64,000 nucleotides of DNA from Odontesthes bonariensis (taxonomy: Eukaryota; Chordata; Actinopteri; Atheriniformes; Atherinopsidae), in the NCBI RefSeq assembly GCF_027942865.1, contig NC_134507.1, forward strand, positions 604,071 to 668,070. Direction: 5' to 3'. Positions 1-10,211 of the stretch are shown here, piece by piece. The position numbers and the translations under genes are program-made. Under the pieces are notes generated by a model. The model worked only from the letters and a program-made list of their open reading frames with translations, searched no databases and was not told where the DNA came from. The first letter of the stretch is position 1, and each line of letters starts with the position of its first letter.

Positions 1-3000
1 GATCTCTGGTCCTCTGGTCCTCTAGACCTTTGGTCCTCTGGTTCTCTGGTCCTCTAGACCTTTGGTCCTCTAGTTCTCTGGTCCTCTAGACCTTTGGTCC
101 TCTGGATATCTGGTCCTCTAGACCTTTGGTCCTCTGGTCCTCTGGTCCTCTGGACTTTTGATCCTCTGGTCCTCTGGATCTCTGGTCCTCTGGTTCTCTG
201 GTCCTCTGGTCCTCTAGACCTTTGGTCCTCTGGTCCTCTGGTCCTCTAGACCTTTGGTCCTCTGGTTCTCTGGTCCTCTAGACCTTTGGTCCTCTGGATC
301 TCTGGTCCTCTAGACCTTTGGTCCTCTGGTCCTCTGGTCCTCTGGATCTCTGGTCCTCTGGATCTTTGGTCCTCTGGTCCTCTGGATCTCTGGTCCTCTG
401 GATCTTTGGTCCTCAGGTCCTCTGGTCCTCTGGATCTCTGGACCTTTGGTCCTCTGGTCCTCTGGACCTTTGATCCTCTGGTCTTCTGGTCCTCTGGTTC
501 TCTGGTCCTCTGGTTCTCTGGTTATCTAGTCCTCTGGTCCTTTGATCCTCTGGTTCTCTGGTCCTCTGGTTCTCTGGTCCTCTAGACCTTTGGTCCTCTG
601 GTCCTCTGGACCTTTGATCCTCTGGTCTTCTGGTCCTCTGGATCTCTGGTCCTCTGGTTCTCTGGTCCTCTGGTTCTCCGGTCCTCTAGTCCTTTGGTCC
701 TCTGGTTCTCTGGTCCTCTAGACCTTTGGTCCTCTGGTCCTCTAGACCTTTGGTCCTCTGGATCTCTGGTCCTCTGGACCTTTGGTCCTCTGGTCCGCTG
801 GTCCTCTGGTCCTCTGGTCCTCTGGTCCTCTGGTCCTCTGGATCTTTGGTCCTCTGGATCTTTGGTCCTCTGGTCCTCTTGTCCTCTGGTCCTCTGGACT
901 TTTGATCCTCTGGTCTTCTGGTCCTCTGGATCTCTGGTTCTCTGGTTCTCTGGTCCTCTGGTCCTCTGGATCTCTGGTCCTCTGGTTCTCTGGTCCTCTA
1001 GACCTTTGGTCCTCTGGTTCTCTGGTCCTCTAGACCTTTGGTCCTCAGGTTCTCTGGTCCTCTAGACCTTTGGTCCTCTGGATCTCTGGTCCTCTAGACC
1101 TTTGGTCCTCTGGGTCTTTGGCTCTTTGGATCTCTGGATCTCTGGTCCTCTGGATCTGTGGCTCTTTGGATCTCTGGATCTCTGGTCCTCTGGTCCTCTG
1201 GATCTTTGGTCCTCTGGATCTCTGGCTCTCTGGTCCTCTGGATCTTTGGTCCTCTGGTCCTCTGGTTCTCTGGTTATCTGGTCCTCTGGACCTTTGATCC
1301 TCTGGTCCTCTGGATCTTTGATCCTCTGGTCCTTTGGTCCTCTGGTTCTCTGGATCTCTGGTCCTCTGGTTCTCTGGTCCTCTGGATCTTTGGTCCTCTG
1401 GATCTCTGGCTCTCTGGTCCTCTGGATCTTTGGTCCTCTGGTCCTCTGGTTCTCTGGTTATCTGGTCCTCTGGACCTTTGATCCTCTGGTCCTCTGGATC
1501 TTTGATCCTCTGGTCCTTTGGTCCTCTGGTTCTCTGGATCTCTGGTCCTTTGGTCCTCTGGTTCTCTGGATCTTTGGTCCTCTGGTCCTCTGGTCCTCTG
1601 GTCCTCTGGTCCTCTGGACCTTTGATCCTCTGGTCCTCTGGATCTCTGGACCTCTGGTCCTCTGGTCCTCTGGATCTCTGGACCTTTGGTCCTCTGGTCC
1701 TCTGGACTTTTGGTCCTCTGGTCCTCTGGATCTTTGGTCCTCTGGTCCTCTGGTCCTCTGGTCCTCTGGTCCTCTGGTCCTCTGGATCTCTGGACCTTTG
1801 GTCCTCTGGTCCTCTGGACTTTTGGTCCTCTGGTCCTCTGGATCTTTGGTCCTCTGGTCCTCTGGACTTTTGGTCATCTGGTCCTCTGGATCTTTGGTCC
1901 TCTGGTCCTCTGGTCCTCTGGTCCTCTGGATCTCTGGTCCTCTGGTTCTCTGGTCCTCTAGACCTTTGATCATCTGGTCCTCTGGATCTCTGGTCCTCTG
2001 GTTCTCTGGTCCTCTAGACCTTTGGTCCTCTGGTTCTCTGGTCCTCTAGACCTTTGGTCCTCTGGGTCTTTGGCTCTTTGGATCTCTGGTCCTCTGGTCC
2101 TCTGGATCTTTGGTCCTCTGGATCTCTGGCTCTCTGGTCCTCTGGATCTTTGGTCCTCTGGTCCTCTGGTCCTCTGGTTCTCTGGTTATCTGGTCCTCTG
2201 GACCTTTGATCCTCTGGTCCTCTGGATCTTTGATCCTCTGGTCCTCTGGTTCTCTGGATCTCTGGTCCTCTGGTTCTCTGGTCCTCTGGTTCTCTGGATC
2301 TCTGGTTCTCTGGTCCTCTAGACCTTTGGTCCTCTGGTTCTCCGGTCCTCTAGACCTTTGGTCCTCTGGTTCTCCGGTCCTCTAGACCTTTGGTCCTCTG
2401 GTTTTCTGGTCCTCTAGCCCTTTGGTCCTCTGGTTCTCTGGTCCTCTGGTTCTCTGGTCCTCTAGTCCTCTGGTCCTCTGGTCCTCTGGTCCTCTGGTCC
2501 TCTGGTTCCCTGGTCCCCTGGTCCTCTGGTCCTCTGGTTCTCTGGTCCTCTGGTCCTCTGGTCCTCTGGACCTCTGGTCCTCTGGTCCTCTGGTCCTCTG
2601 GACCTCTGGTCCTCTGGTTCTCTGGTCCTCTGGTCCTCTGGTCCTCTGGTCCCCTGGTCCCCTGGTCCCTTGGTCCTCTGGTCCTCTGGTCCTCTGGTCC
2701 TCTGGACCTCTGGTCCTCTGGTCCTCTGGACCTCTGGTCCTCTGGTCCTCTGGTCCTCTGGTCCTCTGGTCCTCTGGTCCCCTGGTCCCCTGGTCCTCTG
2801 GTCCTCTGGTCCTCTGGTCCCCTGGTCCTCTGGTCCTCTGGTCCCCTGGTCCTCTGGTCCTCTGGTCCCTTGGTCCTCTGGTCCTCTGGTCCTCTGGTCC
2901 TCTGGTCCTCTGGTCCTCTGGACCTCTGGTCCTCTGGTCCTCTGGTCCCCTGGTCCTCTGGTCCTCTGGTCCCTTGGTCCTCTGGTCCTCTGGTCCTCTG

Positions 3001-4818
3001 GTCCTCTGGTCCTCTGGACCTCTGGTCCTCTGGTCCTCTGGTCCTCTGGTCCTCTGGTCCTCTGGACCTCTGGTCCTCTGGTCCTCTGGACCTCTGGTCC
3101 TCTGGTCCTCTGGTCCCTTGGTCCTCTGGTCCTCTGGTCCTCTGGTCCTCTGGTCCTCTGGTCCCCTGGTCCTCTGGTCCTCTGGTCCTCTGGTCCCCTG
3201 GTCCTCTGGTCCTCTGGTCCTCTGGATCTCTGGACCTTTGGTCCTCTGGTCCTCTGGACTTTTGGTCCTCTGGTCCTCTGGATCTTTGGTCCTCTGGTCC
3301 TCTGGACTTTTGGTCATCTGGTCCTCTGGATCTTTGGTCCTCTGGTCCTCTGGTCCTCTGGTCCTCTGGATCTCTGGTCCTCTGGTTCTCTGGTCCTCTA
3401 GACCTTTGATCATCTGGTCCTCTGGATCTCTGGTCCTCTGGTTCTCTGGTCCTCTAGACCTTTGGTCCTCTGGTTCTCTGGTCCTCTAGACCTTTGGTCC
3501 TCTGGGTCTTTGGCTCTTTGGATCTCTGGTCCTCTGGTCCTCTGGATCTTTGGTCCTCTGGATCTCTGGCTCTCTGGTCCTCTGGATCTTTGGTCCTCTG
3601 GTCCTCTGGTCCTCTGGTTCTCTGGTTATCTGGTCCTCTGGACCTTTGATCCTCTGGTCCTCTGGATCTTTGATCCTCTGGTCCTCTGGTTCTCTGGATC
3701 TCTGGTCCTCTGGTTCTCTGGTCCTCTGGTTCTCTGGATCTCTGGTTCTCTGGTCCTCTAGACCTTTGGTCCTCTGGTTCTCCGGTCCTCTAGACCTTTG
3801 GTCCTCTGGTTCTCCGGTCCTCTAGACCTTTGGTCCTCTGGTTTTCTGGTCCTCTAGCCCTTTGGTCCTCTGGTTCTCTGGTCCTCTGGTTCTCTGGTCC
3901 TCTAGTCCTCTGGTCCTCTGGTCCTCTGGTCCTCTGGTCCTCTGGTTCCCTGGTCCCCTGGTCCTCTGGTCCTCTGGTTCTCTGGTCCTCTGGTCCTCTG
4001 GTCCTCTGGACCTCTGGTCCTCTGGTCCTCTGGTCCTCTGGACCTCTGGTCCTCTGGTTCTCTGGTCCTCTGGTCCTCTGGTCCTCTGGTCCCCTGGTCC
4101 CCTGGTCCCTTGGTCCTCTGGTCCTCTGGTCCTCTGGTCCTCTGGACCTCTGGTCCTCTGGTCCTCTGGACCTCTGGTCCTCTGGTCCTCTGGTCCTCTG
4201 GTCCTCTGGTCCCCTGGTCCCCTGGTCCTCTGGTCCTCTGGTCCTCTGGTCCCCTGGTCCTCTGGTCCTCTGGTCCCCTGGTCCTCTGGTCCTCTGGTCC
4301 CTTGGTCCTCTGGTCCTCTGGTCCTCTGGTCCTCTGGTCCTCTGGTCCTCTGGACCTCTGGTCCTCTGGTCCTCTGGTCCCCTGGTCCTCTGGTCCTCTG
4401 GTCCCTTGGTCCTCTGGTCCTCTGGTCCTCTGGTCCTCTGGTCCTCTGGACCTCTGGTCCTCTGGTCCTCTGGTCCTCTGGTCCTCTGGTCCTCTGGACC
4501 TCTGGTCCTCTGGTCCTCTGGACCTCTGGTCCTCTGGTCCTCTGGTCCCTTGGTCCTCTGGTCCTCTGGTCCTCTGGTCCTCTGGTCCTCTGGTCCCCTG
4601 GTCCTCTGGTCCTCTGGTCCTCTGGTCCCCTGGTCCTCTGGTCCTCTGGTCCCTTGGTCCTCTGGTCCTCTGGTCCTCTGGTCCTCTGGTCCTCTGGCCC
4701 CCTGGTCCTCTGGTCCTCTGGTCCTCTGGTCCTCTGGTCCTCTGGTCCTCTGGTCCTCTGGTTCTCTGGTCTTCTGGTCTTCTGGTCCTCTGGTCCTCTG
4801 GACATTTGGATCTCTGGT
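1..4818. repeat. 8-bp minisatellite array (CTGGTCCT-type)
   Basis: Continuous tandem array of an 8-bp unit, CTGGTCCT, with variants such as CTGGATCT, CTGGTTCT and CTAGACCT. It runs off the left edge and decays near 4818. Almost no unit contains a stop in any frame on either strand, so long open frames with an eight-residue period appear in several frames at once; these are not genes. The left part (1-2400) is rich in GATCT/GACCTTTG variants, while 2460-4750 is more homogeneous CTGGTCCT/CTGGTCCC. A block of about 1.4 kb is duplicated within it. Confidence 0.97.
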
Positions 4819-5819
4819 CCTGCTGGTTCTTTATGTTTTTACCAAGCTGTCTTTACCTTTTCTGTCTCGTCTTTACCTGGAAGGTTCTTGTTCAGGTGTC
4901 TAAAACCGGTTCGTCTGATGGTTGGACAAAGACGTCCTCAGGACATTTATTGGGAGACAGACTCAGAGTTTTTCTGATGGACTTCAGGCTGAAGAACTTT
5001 CGCTCTGAGCTGGACATCATTGACCTCTGAAAGGACGTAAACTGACTTTTCTGACCTTCGTTTGTTTGTTTGTTTGTTGTTGTTTACATCAGCAGAGAAA
5101 CCAAACAGAGAAATGTGTCCAGAGGCCATTCCTTCAGGGCAGCAGAATGTAGATAACAAGCCAGTTTTGAACCATTACGCTCAGCAGTTTACATTCAGTC
5201 AGTAACTACGGAAGCCCAGAGGCAATTATTTATTCTGATGCCGTTATTTTGATATATTGTAAGTTGATTTTTCTGTTATCTGGTGATCACAAGCTATTTT
5301 TCACATGATAATAAGTTTGTTTATCTAGAAATCTTCCTTTTGTTTTCTTGAGATCATGATCATATATCATGTGAAAACAGATTTTGATCTTTTTCTCTAC
5401 ACAAGTTCAGCGGTTCTTATTACAAAACGAGCCTCATCACTGAGATAATCAGGATCTCAGACAATGATTAAAGAAAAGCTGCTGTAAATAAAACAACACT
5501 TTATTCAAACACTGATGAAAATTAAATGTTTGTGTCTAAATGATGAGTTTTGCTGTCAGAAGTTTTGTTCTCTGAGTCGCAGAAGAGATTTTTGGGTTTT
5601 TGTTTGTGAAGATTCAGATTCAGATCAGCCTGAACTCAACAGCAGAACCTTCAGAGTTCTGGATGTTCTGCTGGGTTCTGAAGAAAGATGGCTGCATGTG
5701 TTCAGAGAACCTGAGCTCCGGAGAAGTTAAAGTGAGACTGTGGGAGGAGGTTACCTGATAAAAGTGTTTTACAGCTCACAGCAGAAGGAGAAGAAGAAGG
5801 AGGCAGGTTTATCTGTACG
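4819..5819. other. Unique spacer, no gene recognised
   Basis: Ordinary mid-GC to AT-rich sequence after the array. It has a short (GTTT)n run near 5060-5078 and a few short open frames without recognisable protein features. I see no exon with a credible splice context. Confidence 0.5.
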
Positions 5820-6790
5820 GCACGACTCAACTACAAGGTGCTTTACAGAGACATTAAAACAGTAGAAATAAAAAGCAGGATTTAAATTTTAAACAAAAAA
5901 GAAAGAAATAAGAACAATAGATAAAATCAGAAGATAAAATGTGATTAAGTTTGGAGCTTTATTCAGCTGAAAATAGGTGTGTCTTCAGCCTGGACTTAAA
6001 CACACTGAGTGTTGCAGCTGATCTGAGGCTTTCTGGGAGTTTGTTCCAGACATGTGGAGCATAGAAGCTGAACGCAGCTCCTCCAGGTCTGGTTCTGACT
6101 CTGGGAACTGATAGAAGACCGGATCCAGATGAGCTGAGGGGTCTGGAGGGTTCATACTGGGTCAGGAGGTCCCTGATGGGTTCTGGTCCTGGTCCATTCA
6201 GAGCTTTATAGAGCAGCATCAGAACTTTAAAGTCTATCCTCTGATGGACAGGCAGCCGGTGTAGAGACCTCAGAGCTGGACTGATGGGTTCTGGTCCTGG
6301 TCCATTCAGAGCTTTATGTAAAGATGCTGTTACAGTAACCAAGCCGACTAAAGATGAATGCATGGACTAGTTTTTCCAGGTCCTGCTGACACATCAGATC
6401 CTTTAACCTTGATATATTCTTAAGGTGACAGTAGGCTGACTTTGTTACTGCCTTAATGTGTTTTTCCAAGTTTAGGTCTGAGTCCATCACTACACCCAGA
6501 TTTCTGGCCTGGTTGGTAGTTTCTAGGTGTATAGATTGAAGTTCTGTGGTGACCTGTAATCGTTTCTCTTTGGCTCCAAAGACAATTACCTCAGTTTTGT
6601 TTTTGTTTAGCTGGAGAAAGTTGTGGCACATCCTGTCATTAATCTCCTCAATGCATTTACCAAGAGCCTGTACAGGGCCTCTGTCTCCTGGTGACATTGT
6701 AATATATATCTGCGTGTCATCTGCATAGCTGTGGTAGTTTATTCTGTTGTTTTTTATAATCTGTGCCAGTGGGAGCATGTAGATGTTAAA
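5820..6790 (-). pseudogene. 5'-truncated, broken non-LTR retrotransposon (L2/CR1-like LINE)
   Basis: Read on the minus strand, about 6790 to 6314 encodes a reverse transcriptase fragment. It contains the palm-domain signature YADDTQIY, preceded by FNIYMLPLAQII, and followed by a thumb-like segment (LNKNKTEV, NLGVVMDSDL, SRLGYCNS). The frame then breaks. A second frame, about 6310 to 5959, carries the usual C-terminal end of these elements (LHRLPVHQRIDFKVL, then SFYAPHVWNKLPESLR and FKSRLKTHLF). The break coincides with a 36-37-bp direct repeat at 6173 and 6281, 108 bp apart. No 5' half or endonuclease is present. L2/CR1-type assignment is from memory of fish LINEs; it is dead. Confidence 0.85.
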
Positions 6791-7035
6791 CAGAAGAAGA
6801 AGAACCAGCAGCTGTGTGGGGCTGATCCGGTTCTGTTTGTTCTGGTTAACGAGGAGGAGGAGCCTGAACTGATGCGTCACCATCAGCTGTGTCAGAACCA
6901 CAGGAAATGGTTCCACCAACAGGAAGTGACATCAGAGGCCTGCAGTGTGAGGAAATCATCGGCCTGCTGGAGCTCAGAGCTGCTCTGTGGTCAGAGTGTT
7001 GCTGCCTCACAGGAAACACAAACACAGACCGAAGG
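6791..7035 (+). promoter_or_regulatory. Presumed cst7 upstream/5' UTR region
   Basis: Sequence between the LINE fragment and the cst7 start codon. No TATA box is obvious at a useful distance. It has an open frame but no recognisable domain. Its promoter role is inferred only from position. Confidence 0.3.
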
Positions 7036-7084
7036 ATGGCGCCGAACACGCTGCTGCTGCTCGTCTCTCTGCTCGCCGTCATGG
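7036..7084 (+). CDS. cst7: cst7 coding exon 1 (signal peptide)
   Basis: ATG GCG CCG opens a 16-residue hydrophobic leader (MAPNTLLLLVSLLAVM) and the exon ends one base into the next codon at a GTAAGT donor. It is the only start compatible with the phase of exon 2. Confidence 0.85.
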
Positions 7085-10032
7085 GTAAGTCTGACCGTCG
7101 GGTTTCAGGCCTCTGTCCTCTTCAGCTTTAACTCTGTCCTCTGTCCTCTTCAGCTTTAACTCTGTCCTCTTCAGCTTTAACTCTGTCCTCTTCAGCTTTC
7201 ACTCTGTCCTCTGTCCTCTTCAGCTTTAACTCTGTCCTCTTCAGCTTTCACTCTGTCCTCTGTCCTCTTCAGCTTTAACTCTGTCCTCTGTAGCTTTAAC
7301 TCTGTCCTCTGTCCTCTTCAGCTTTAACTCTGTCCTCTGTCCTCTGTCCTCTTCAGCTTTAACTCTGTCCTCTGTCCTCTTCAGCTTTAACTCTGTCCTC
7401 TGTCCTCTTCAGCTTTAACTCTGTCCTCTGTCCTCTCAGGGACTCTGAAAGCTCTGCTGCTCAGGCCAAAATAAAATGGAGGAAGAGAAGAGGCCTGAAA
7501 AGCTGTGATGCAAACATGAAGCAGGTGGAACCTTCTCATGGTTCCTGCTGGTTCTGCTGTCAGAAAGCAGATCTGTCAGCAGAACCTTCATCACTTCAGA
7601 CCTGAAAGGTTTAGCTCATGTTTGTTTAGTTAGTTTAGTGTATATTTTTGGTTGCGTCCCAGCTGACTCTCACTGTGTTGGCGCCCCCTGCTGGCTGCAG
7701 ACGGCCTCAGAGGCCCTGGTGCTCCAGCTGTTTCAGCTCCTTCTTCTCCACCTGTTAAACCTGTTGGTGCCGGAGGCCCCGTCCTGCAGCTCAGAGCTTC
7801 TTCTCCACCTGTTGGCCCCGTCCTGCAGCTCAGTTTCTTCTTCTTCTTCTCCACCTGTTAAACCTGTTGGTGCCGGAGGCCCCGTCCTGCAGCTCAGAGC
7901 TTCTTCTTCTTCTCCACCTGTTGGCCCCGTCCTGCAGCTCAGTTTCTTCTTCTTCTTCTCCACCTGTTAAACCTGTTGGTGCCGGAGGCCCCGTCCTGCA
8001 GCTCAGAGCTTCTTCTTCTTCTCCACCTGTTGGCCCCGTCCTGCAGCTCAGAGCTTCTTCTTCTTCTCCACCTGTTGGCCCCGTCCTGCAGCTCAGAGCT
8101 TCTTCTTCTTCTCCACCTGTTGGCCCCGTCCTGCAGCTCAGAGCTTCTTCTTCTTCTTCTTCTCCACCTGTTGGCCCCGTCCTGCAGCTCAGAGCTTCTT
8201 CTTCTTCTCCACCTGTTGGCCCCGTCCTGCAGCTCAGAGCTTCTTCTTCTTCTTCTTCTCCACCTGTTGGCCCCGTCCTGCAGCTCAGAGCTTCTTCTTC
8301 TTCTCCACCTGTTGGCCCCGTCCTGCAGCTCAGAGCTTCTTCTTCTTCTCCACCTGTTGGCCCCGTCCTGCAGCTCAGAGCTTCTTCTTCTTCTCCACCT
8401 GTTGGCCCCGTCCTGCAGCTCAGTTTCTTCTTCTTCTTCTCCACCTGTTGGCCCCGTCCTGCAGCTCAGAGCTTCTTCTTCTTCTTCTCCACCTGTTGGC
8501 CCCGTCCTGCAGCTCAGAGCTTCTTCTTCTTCTCCACCTGTTGGCCCCGTCCTGCAGCTCAGTTTCTTCTTCTTCTTCTCCACCTGTTGGCCCCGTCCTG
8601 CAGCTCAGAGCTTCTTCTTCTTCTTCTCCACCTGTTGGCCCCGTCCTGCAGCTCAGAGCTTCTTCTTCTTCTCCACCTGTTGGCCCCGTCCTGCAGCTCA
8701 GAGTTTCTTCTTCTTCTCTTGCAGAGAGCTGGTCGGTGGCCGGCAGCCTCCGTGGCTCCTTGCCCGGGGCCCCTCACAACATCAGCACCGATGACCCCGT
8801 TCTCCAGAAGGTGGTCCTCGGTGCCGCCTCCTCCTTCAACAACCAATCGAATGACGCCTTCCTGTTCAGACCGTCGGCCGTGCGCAGAGCGCAGCAACAG
8901 GTACGACTCACCTGGAGCCCAGAGTCCTCCACTCACAGGCAGCAGGGCCACATTCACAGGCTGCATCACAGCAACATGTCCAGGAGTTCCAGAGAAAGCT
9001 TAAACTTACATTAATAAGGGCGTTGCTCAGGCTCACTGCTTTTTATCTCAGTAATACTGTCCACCCTGCCAGCTAAAGCTCTCCTGTACTCAGCCCTCAG
9101 AGGTGGTGTCAGACACAGATATCCGGCTGATCGTCTCCTTCACACCTGGAAAACCTGACGTTAGAACTGGGTTTCCCTTTAGGGCCCTCTGAGCTGGATG
9201 CTGATGTTATTCCAGCTGAACCTGAAGGAGCCGGTTTATTTAAGCTGATGTTAAACCTGCTGGAGGGTTTGGGTCTGAGTGGAAATGCTCTCACTGATGA
9301 TTCAATGTCCAGAGGTTTTTAAGATGCAGATCTTTTTAAGTTTGTTTTTCCAAGTTTCTACTTGTACATGGAAAACCTTTGAGTTTATTTTCCTGGTTAA
9401 ATGAAGGTTTGAATGAAACTGGACTTTACGCCCGTCTTCTGTGCACGTTTCTGTGAAAGCAAACCGATGTGGCGCAGCCCTGAACTCCGGCGTCTCAGCC
9501 CGAGTCGGACGCTGATACTTTTATGATTTCCAACCTTCTCTGGTGTTGCTTGAACACGTTTGATCAAACTTCACTCTGATTCTGACTCATTTTAGCTTTA
9601 ATCCAGTTTTAGTCGCTTTGATACAGATTTCTGTCTCAACATGTCTCTGTGTGTCAGATCGTTGATGGGATCCGCTACATCGTGGATCTGGACATCTCCA
9701 GGACGGTGTGTCGGAAACGCAGCAACATCAGCGACCTGTCCAGCTGCGACTTCCAGCCCGCCGGTCCTCTGCGGCAGGTGAGTCTGAGGAAAACGTTTAA
9801 ACTGTGGAAACGCTTCAGAATCAGAGTAAAGTTACGATAAATCCTCTGAGCTGCAGCTTCGGGTGTAACTCTGCTGCCTCGTGTTTTCCAGATGTTTCAG
9901 TGTCACCTGGAGGTTTGGCTGATTCCCTGGAAGCATCAGAGCAGAACTCTGGACTTACTCTGTAAACCTGCTGCAGAAACGTTGCTGCGACCGTCATCTG
10001 GGAGGATAAAGGCTGCCGATCGCTTCCATTGA
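7036..10032 (+). CDS. cst7: Cystatin F-like cysteine protease inhibitor (4 coding exons)
   Basis: Exons 7036-7084, 8725-8900, 9658-9777 and 9892-10032 join in frame to 161 residues. Residues 1-16 are a hydrophobic signal peptide. The mature part has a single type-2 cystatin domain: a conserved N-terminal Gly (about G31), the SND legumain-binding-type motif (58-60), the papain-binding loop QIVDG (75-79), the second loop EVWLIPW, and four cysteines for the two family disulfides. FNNQSNDAFLF and SSCDFQ match cystatin F better than cystatin C as I recall them. Sequons are seen at NIS (35), NQS (56) and NIS in exon 3. Cystatin F inhibits cathepsins in the endolysosomal pathway of immune cells. A tail of about 22 residues follows the last Cys; human CST7 ends almost directly there. 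apmap lies tail-to-tail, as in mammals. The dimer-forming cysteines of human cystatin F are not seen. Confidence 0.88.
7112..7438 (+). repeat. Minisatellite in cst7 intron 1 (CTGTCCTCTTCAGCTTTAA unit)
   Basis: About 15 tandem copies of a unit of roughly 20 bp containing CTGTCCTCTTCAG and CTTTAACT, with short partial units. In the sense strand each full unit resembles a 3' splice site: a TTTAAC branch-like element, a pyrimidine run and CAG. Confidence 0.93.
7680..7695 (-). promoter_or_regulatory. CTCF-like motif in cst7 intron 1
   Basis: The plus strand reads GGCGCCCCCTGCTGGC, so the minus strand carries CCAGCAGGGGGCGCC, a full match to the vertebrate CTCF core consensus. Motif only; occupancy is unknown, and such motifs also occur inside fish repeats. 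Confidence 0.5.
7735..8715 (+). repeat. About 45-bp minisatellite abutting cst7 exon 2
   Basis: Roughly 22 copies of a unit built from CCACCTGTTGGCCCCGTCC, TGCAGCTCAGAG and a variable (CTT)n run. The first units include a CTGTTAAACCTGTTGGTGCCGG variant. The last unit runs directly into the pyrimidine tract and CAG acceptor of exon 2 at 8724. Open frames on both strands (serine/proline-rich) are repeat artefacts. Confidence 0.96.
8725..8900 (+). CDS. cst7: cst7 coding exon 2
   Basis: Acceptor CTCTTGCAG at 8716-8724, donor CAG|GTACGA at 8900. It encodes residues 17-75, including the conserved Gly region, SND and the Gln that starts QIVDG. It enters in phase 1 and leaves in phase 0. Confidence 0.9.
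8901..9657 (+). other. cst7 intron 2
   Basis: GT...AG intron (GTACGA to GTGTCAG). The middle (about 9100-9420) looks like a degenerate repeat ending in TTTTCCTGGTTAAATGAAGG, similar to the tail of some fish interspersed repeats, but I cannot assign a family. Confidence 0.6.
9658..9777 (+). CDS. cst7: cst7 coding exon 3
   Basis: Encodes IVDGIRYIVDLDISRT, then two cysteines (VCRKR and SSCDFQ) with an NIS sequon between them. Acceptor TGTGTCAG, donor CAG|GTGAGT; phase 0 at both ends. Confidence 0.9.
9892..10032 (+). CDS. cst7: cst7 coding exon 4 and stop
   Basis: Acceptor GTTTTCCAG. Encodes FQCHLEVWLIPWKHQ, the second protease-binding loop and the last disulfide, then a basic tail ending DRFH and TGA. 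Confidence 0.88.
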   Translation: MFQCHLEVWLIPWKHQSRTLDLLCKPAAETLLRPSSGRIKAADRFH

Positions 10033-10051
10033 TTATCTGATCATTTCAGTT

Positions 10052-10057
10052 AATAAA
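10052..10057 (+). terminator. Candidate cst7 polyadenylation signal
   Basis: AATAAA lies 20 bases after the cst7 stop. A second AATAAA is at 10257-10262. Use of the first would give an unusually short 3' UTR. Confidence 0.4.
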
Positions 10058-10205
10058 AACCGTTCAGAACTCTGCAGCTTTTATTTCCACATGTTCAGTT
10101 TAAATCTGGAAACATTTCACATTATTAAGTGCAGAAAACCTCGAAGTTATTATAGAACTGATGAATGAATGAATTTAGTCACATTTCAAACAGTTTAAAT
10201 CATGT

Positions 10206-10211
10206 TTTATT
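10206..10211 (-). terminator. Candidate apmap polyadenylation signal
   Basis: Plus-strand TTTATT is AATAAA on the minus strand, about 1.74 kb beyond the apmap stop codon. Other AT-rich candidates exist, so this is only one possibility. Confidence 0.3.

Noticed and set aside
1..4903. Leucine/tryptophan-rich and EDQRTRGP-rich open frames
   Set aside because: All derive from the 8-bp array, which lacks stops in every frame.
4947..5730. Short open frames (70-71 codons) in the left spacer
   Set aside because: No domain, splice context or codon signal; within chance expectation.
7830..9014. Serine/proline-rich mucin-like frames upstream of cst7 exon 2
   Set aside because: Readthrough of the 45-bp minisatellite in intron 1. 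The cystatin sequence begins only after the CAG acceptor at 8724.
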